Positions 61,502 to 64,000 of a DNA stretch of 64,000 nucleotides are shown piece by piece. The position numbers and the translations under genes are program-made. Below the pieces are notes generated by a model. That model saw only the letters and a program-made list of their open reading frames with translations. It did no database searches and was not told the DNA's origin. Source of the DNA: Mesorhizobium sp. 131-2-1 (GTDB taxonomy: Bacteria; Pseudomonadota; Alphaproteobacteria; Rhizobiales; Rhizobiaceae); the NCBI RefSeq assembly GCF_016756535.1, contig NZ_AP023247.1, positions 5,332,501 to 5,396,500 of the forward strand. Reading direction: 5' to 3'. How positions within the stretch are numbered: position 1 is the stretch's first letter; each line of letters starts with the position of its first letter.

Positions 61502-62542
61502 TCAGCACGGATTGACCGGCGGCAGGCCGGCAAGATAGCGGCGCACTTCCTCGGCCGCCTGCTCGGCCGCGTAGGTGACGGTGCGCACCGACGCGCCGGC
61601 GATATGCGGGGTCAGCGTCACATTTGGCAGCTGAAGCAGCAGCCAGTCGGAAGGCACGGGCTCGACGGCGAAGGTCTCCAACATGGCACTGGCGATGCGG
61701 CCGGAGACCAGCGCCTCGTAGAGGGCGTCATAATCGACCAGCGGCCCGCGCGCCGTGTTGATGAAGATCACGCCGGGCTTCATGCCGGCCATGGTGTCCT
61801 TGTTGATCAGGCCACGGGTTTCCGCGGTCACCCGGGAATGCAGGGTGACCACGTCGGAGCGCGACAGAAGATCATCGAGAGGCACCAGCTCGACGCCGGC
61901 ATTGCGGTCGTCCGCGCTCAACTGAACATAGGGATCGCAGACCAGGACGCGGCAGCCGAAAGCGCGCAGCAGACGCACCACCTTGGTGCCGATATTGCCG
62001 TAGCCGATGACGCCGACGGTCATCTCGCTGAGCTCGCGGCCGGTGCGGTCGGCGCGGTAGAGATCGCCGCGCCATTCGCCCTTGCGCAAGGCCTCGTGGC
62101 CGACGCGGATTAGTCGGGTCTCGGCCAGGATGGCGCCGATGGTGAACTCGGCGACGGCGCTCGCGTTGCGGCCGGGAACGTTGACCACACGGATGTCGTG
62201 AGCCTTGGCGGCCGCCATGTCGATGTTGATCGGACCGCCGCGCGACACGGCGACCAGCTTAAGCCCCGGCAGGCGCCCCATCATTGCTTCGGAGAGCGGC
62301 GCGAGCTGGGTGACCAGGATCTCGGCGTCACCGATGAAATCGACCACCTCGTCCGGGTGGCCGAAATACTCCTTCACCTTGTCGAGGCCGAGCGCGGCGT
62401 TGCCGAATTCCATCGGCTCGTCGGGCCATGCTGTCTCCAGCGTGCGGATATCGAGGCTGTTGCCGCAAGCTTTCTCGATCTGCGTCCGAAAAACCTCCGG
62501 AAGCATGAAACGGTCGCCGATGATCGCAATTTTCCTGTGCAT
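61502..62542 (-). CDS. D-isomer-specific 2-hydroxyacid dehydrogenase family protein
   Basis: This is a 346-residue NAD-dependent oxidoreductase of the phosphoglycerate dehydrogenase family. VGVIGYGNIGTKVVRLL holds the Gly-rich NAD loop, INTARGPLVD the catalytic Arg, LETFAVEP the Glu and LTPHIAGAS the His. Such enzymes reduce 2-keto acids or oxidise 2-hydroxyacids. It lies 34 bases before the GlpD-like gene and 10 bases after the FGGY kinase gene, so it is in the operon. Known erythritol loci do not usually contain this enzyme, so a hydroxyacid side branch is possible. Confidence 0.82.
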   Translation of the reverse strand: MHRKIAIIGDRFMLPEVFRTQIEKACGNSLDIRTLETAWPDEPMEFGNAALGLDKVKEYFGHPDEVVDFIGDAEILVTQLAPLSEAMMGRLPGLKLVAVSRGGPINIDMAAAKAHDIRVVNVPGRNASAVAEFTIGAILAETRLIRVGHEALRKGEWRGDLYRADRTGRELSEMTVGVIGYGNIGTKVVRLLRAFGCRVLVCDPYVQLSADDRNAGVELVPLDDLLSRSDVVTLHSRVTAETRGLINKDTMAGMKPGVIFINTARGPLVDYDALYEALVSGRIASAMLETFAVEPVPSDWLLLQLPNVTLTPHIAGASVRTVTYAAEQAAEEVRRYLAGLPPVNPC

Positions 62543-62552
62543 GCTCGACTTC

Positions 62553-64000
62553 TCAATTTGCCTTCGTCGCGGCCATCGACCGCCAGACCGGACGCAGCGC
62601 CTCATGCGCCATTGTGTAGGATGGCGCCATTTTGTCGTAGATGGCGGCGAGTTCCGGGTCGCTCGGCTCAGCCTCGCCAAGCAGGGGCGTGACCCATTCG
62701 GCGACGCAATCGTCCATCGACCGGTAGAGGCCGAGGCAGACCGCCGCGATCATCGCGGCACCCGCAGCGCCCGCCTCCTCGCGCTCGCTGGTGCGCGTGG
62801 CGGCGCCGACGGCGGCGCCGAGGATCTTGCGCAAGGCCGGGCTGCGCGCCGCGCCGCCGGTAAGGCGGATCTCGCGCGGCAGCGGGCCCATGGCGGCGTA
62901 GCAATCGCGCGAAGCGAAGGCTAATCCCTCGAAGACGGCGCGTACCATGTCGGCATAGCCGTGGCGCGAGGAAATGCCGACGAAGCCCGCCCTGGCATTG
63001 GCATCGACGAAGGGGCCACGCTCGCCGGCCTCCGACACATAGGGCTGGTAGATCAGCGACGCCGGCTTCGACGACGATATCCAGCCGTCGACCAGCGCGA
63101 TCATCTCGCCGTTCGAGCGCGAGATGCCTTGCGAGGCAAGGATGCCGGAGGCGAGGCCGAGCACCCAGTCGATGTTGAGCGTCGCCGCCATGTTGGATTG
63201 TAGCTGTGCGAAGACGCCGGGCGCCGGCATGGTCATGGTGTAGCCGGTCTTGGCCTCATTGAGCTGCACCTCGTCCGGCGTCTCGGCAAGCCGCATATGC
63301 ATGCCAGTGGAGCCGATGATGGTGCAGCCAGGCTTGTTTTTTCGGTCGAACAGGCCGGCGCCGAGCGCGGTGCAGACGACGTCGACATAGGTCAGCACGA
63401 CCGGCGTGCCGGCGGTGAGCCCGGTCGCGTCGGCCGCAGCCTTCGACAAGCCGGCACTGTGCCTGGTGCCGTCGACGATCGGCGGCAGCAGATGCCTGAG
63501 GTCGGCGACGCCGAGCACATCGAGCACCTCGTCGCTGTAGTCGCGCGTGCGGAAATCGCCGAAGGTGAACGTCCCTTCCGACGGGTCGGTGGCGCGCTCG
63601 CCGGTCAGCTTGAAATACAGCCAGTCCTTGCAGTGGAACGCCGTCGCGGCCCTCGCAAGCATGGCCGGCATGTTGCGCTTCATGAAAACGAACTGCGATC
63701 CCTGCTGGCAGGCGGCGAGCCCGCTGCCGGTCTTTTCGAAACGCAGCCGGTCCTCCGGCCGGGCGCGCATCTCCTCGACGATGTTGGCGGCGCGTGCGTC
63801 GAGCCACAACCAGCCCTTGGCAACCGGCTCGCCAGCCTTGTCGATCAGCCAGGTGCCGTCGCCCTGCCCGGTCACGGCAATGGCGATCACCCTATCGGCG
63901 AGGTTCGGCACCTTGTCGGCCAGCTGGCGCAAAGTGGTCGCCGCGTCGACCCAGGTGCGCGCCAGATCCTGCTCGGCGCCGCCGCCCGGCAGCGTCTCGT
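62553..64000 (-). CDS. FGGY-family carbohydrate kinase (EryA-like), 5' truncated by window edge
   Basis: This is a partial kinase (482 residues in the window) phosphorylating a polyol or ketose with ATP. AVTGQGDGTWLID, WLWLDARAA, ACQQGSQ and CKDWLYFKLTGERATDPSEGTFTFGDF are close to erythritol kinase EryA, and RLTGGAARSPALRKILG is the family C-terminal signature. The open frame continues to base 64000, so the start lies outside. It is first of the visible five-gene minus-strand operon (kinase, hydroxyacid dehydrogenase, GlpD-like, class II aldolase, EryC-like). EryA is the best single guess, but other polyol kinases cannot be excluded. Confidence 0.84.
   Translation of the reverse strand, partial: ETLPGGGAEQDLARTWVDAATTLRQLADKVPNLADRVIAIAVTGQGDGTWLIDKAGEPVAKGWLWLDARAANIVEEMRARPEDRLRFEKTGSGLAACQQGSQFVFMKRNMPAMLARAATAFHCKDWLYFKLTGERATDPSEGTFTFGDFRTRDYSDEVLDVLGVADLRHLLPPIVDGTRHSAGLSKAAADATGLTAGTPVVLTYVDVVCTALGAGLFDRKNKPGCTIIGSTGMHMRLAETPDEVQLNEAKTGYTMTMPAPGVFAQLQSNMAATLNIDWVLGLASGILASQGISRSNGEMIALVDGWISSSKPASLIYQPYVSEAGERGPFVDANARAGFVGISSRHGYADMVRAVFEGLAFASRDCYAAMGPLPREIRLTGGAARSPALRKILGAAVGAATRTSEREEAGAAGAAMIAAVCLGLYRSMDDCVAEWVTPLLGEAEPSDPELAAIYDKMAPSYTMAHEALRPVWRSMAATKAN

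Overview
This window looks like chromosome from a Mesorhizobium-like alphaproteobacterium (Hyphomicrobiales). The evidence is the high GC content, rhizobial-style mosaic palindromic repeats (27527-27679, 39087-39308, 51831-51987), a riboswitch-controlled stand-alone RibH, EryA/EryB/EryC-like polyol genes, and overall gene content. No tRNA, rRNA, CRISPR array, transposase or phage gene was seen.

Layout. (1) 1-3114: the tail of a ribose-type sugar ABC ATPase plus two short-chain dehydrogenases, the end of a sugar or polyol cluster that continues to the left. (2) 3520-32112: a methylated-amine island of about 29 kb. It has a betaine/TMAO-type ABC importer, a GFA-fold protein, trimethylamine monooxygenase (tmm), an XRE-cupin regulator, dimethylamine monooxygenase (dmmDABC), three tiny membrane proteins with an APC permease, and two uncharacterised genes. 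These are followed by N-methylglutamate synthase (mgsABC), gamma-glutamylmethylamide synthetase (gmaS), N-methylglutamate dehydrogenase (mgdABCD), TMAO demethylase (tdm) and a second APC permease. Read as a pathway: TMA -> TMAO -> DMA -> MMA -> gamma-glutamylmethylamide / N-methylglutamate -> methylene-THF plus glutamate. (3) 32178-38965: a flavin monooxygenase of the NtaA/SnaA type, then a TetR-HlyD-RND efflux operon. (4) 39364-45630: acyl-CoA synthetase, SorC-type regulator with an aldolase-dehydrogenase fusion, and a DdlA-like ligase flanked by near-identical terminators. (5) 45646-51807: a ribose-type ABC importer divergent from mtnK-mtnA, with a perfect palindromic operator between them. 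(6) 52047-52739: FMN riboswitch and ribH. (7) 52813-64000: dhaKL, rpiB, tpi and a DeoR regulator, fructose-bisphosphate aldolase, and a five-gene minus-strand run (FGGY kinase, hydroxyacid dehydrogenase, GlpD/EryB, class II aldolase, EryC-like isomerase) that resembles erythritol-type tetritol catabolism. The kinase runs off the right edge.

The strongest new observations are three. A 29-base motif is shared by the tmm, dmmD/transporter and tdm promoters, with the XRE-cupin protein beside tmm as candidate regulator. An APC permease is preceded by three very small membrane proteins inside the methylamine island. Two conserved-looking but unassigned genes sit between that permease and mgsABC. 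A speculative methylthioribose 'DHAP shunt' in region 4-5 is also worth testing. All calls come from reading the sequence; no database search was run.
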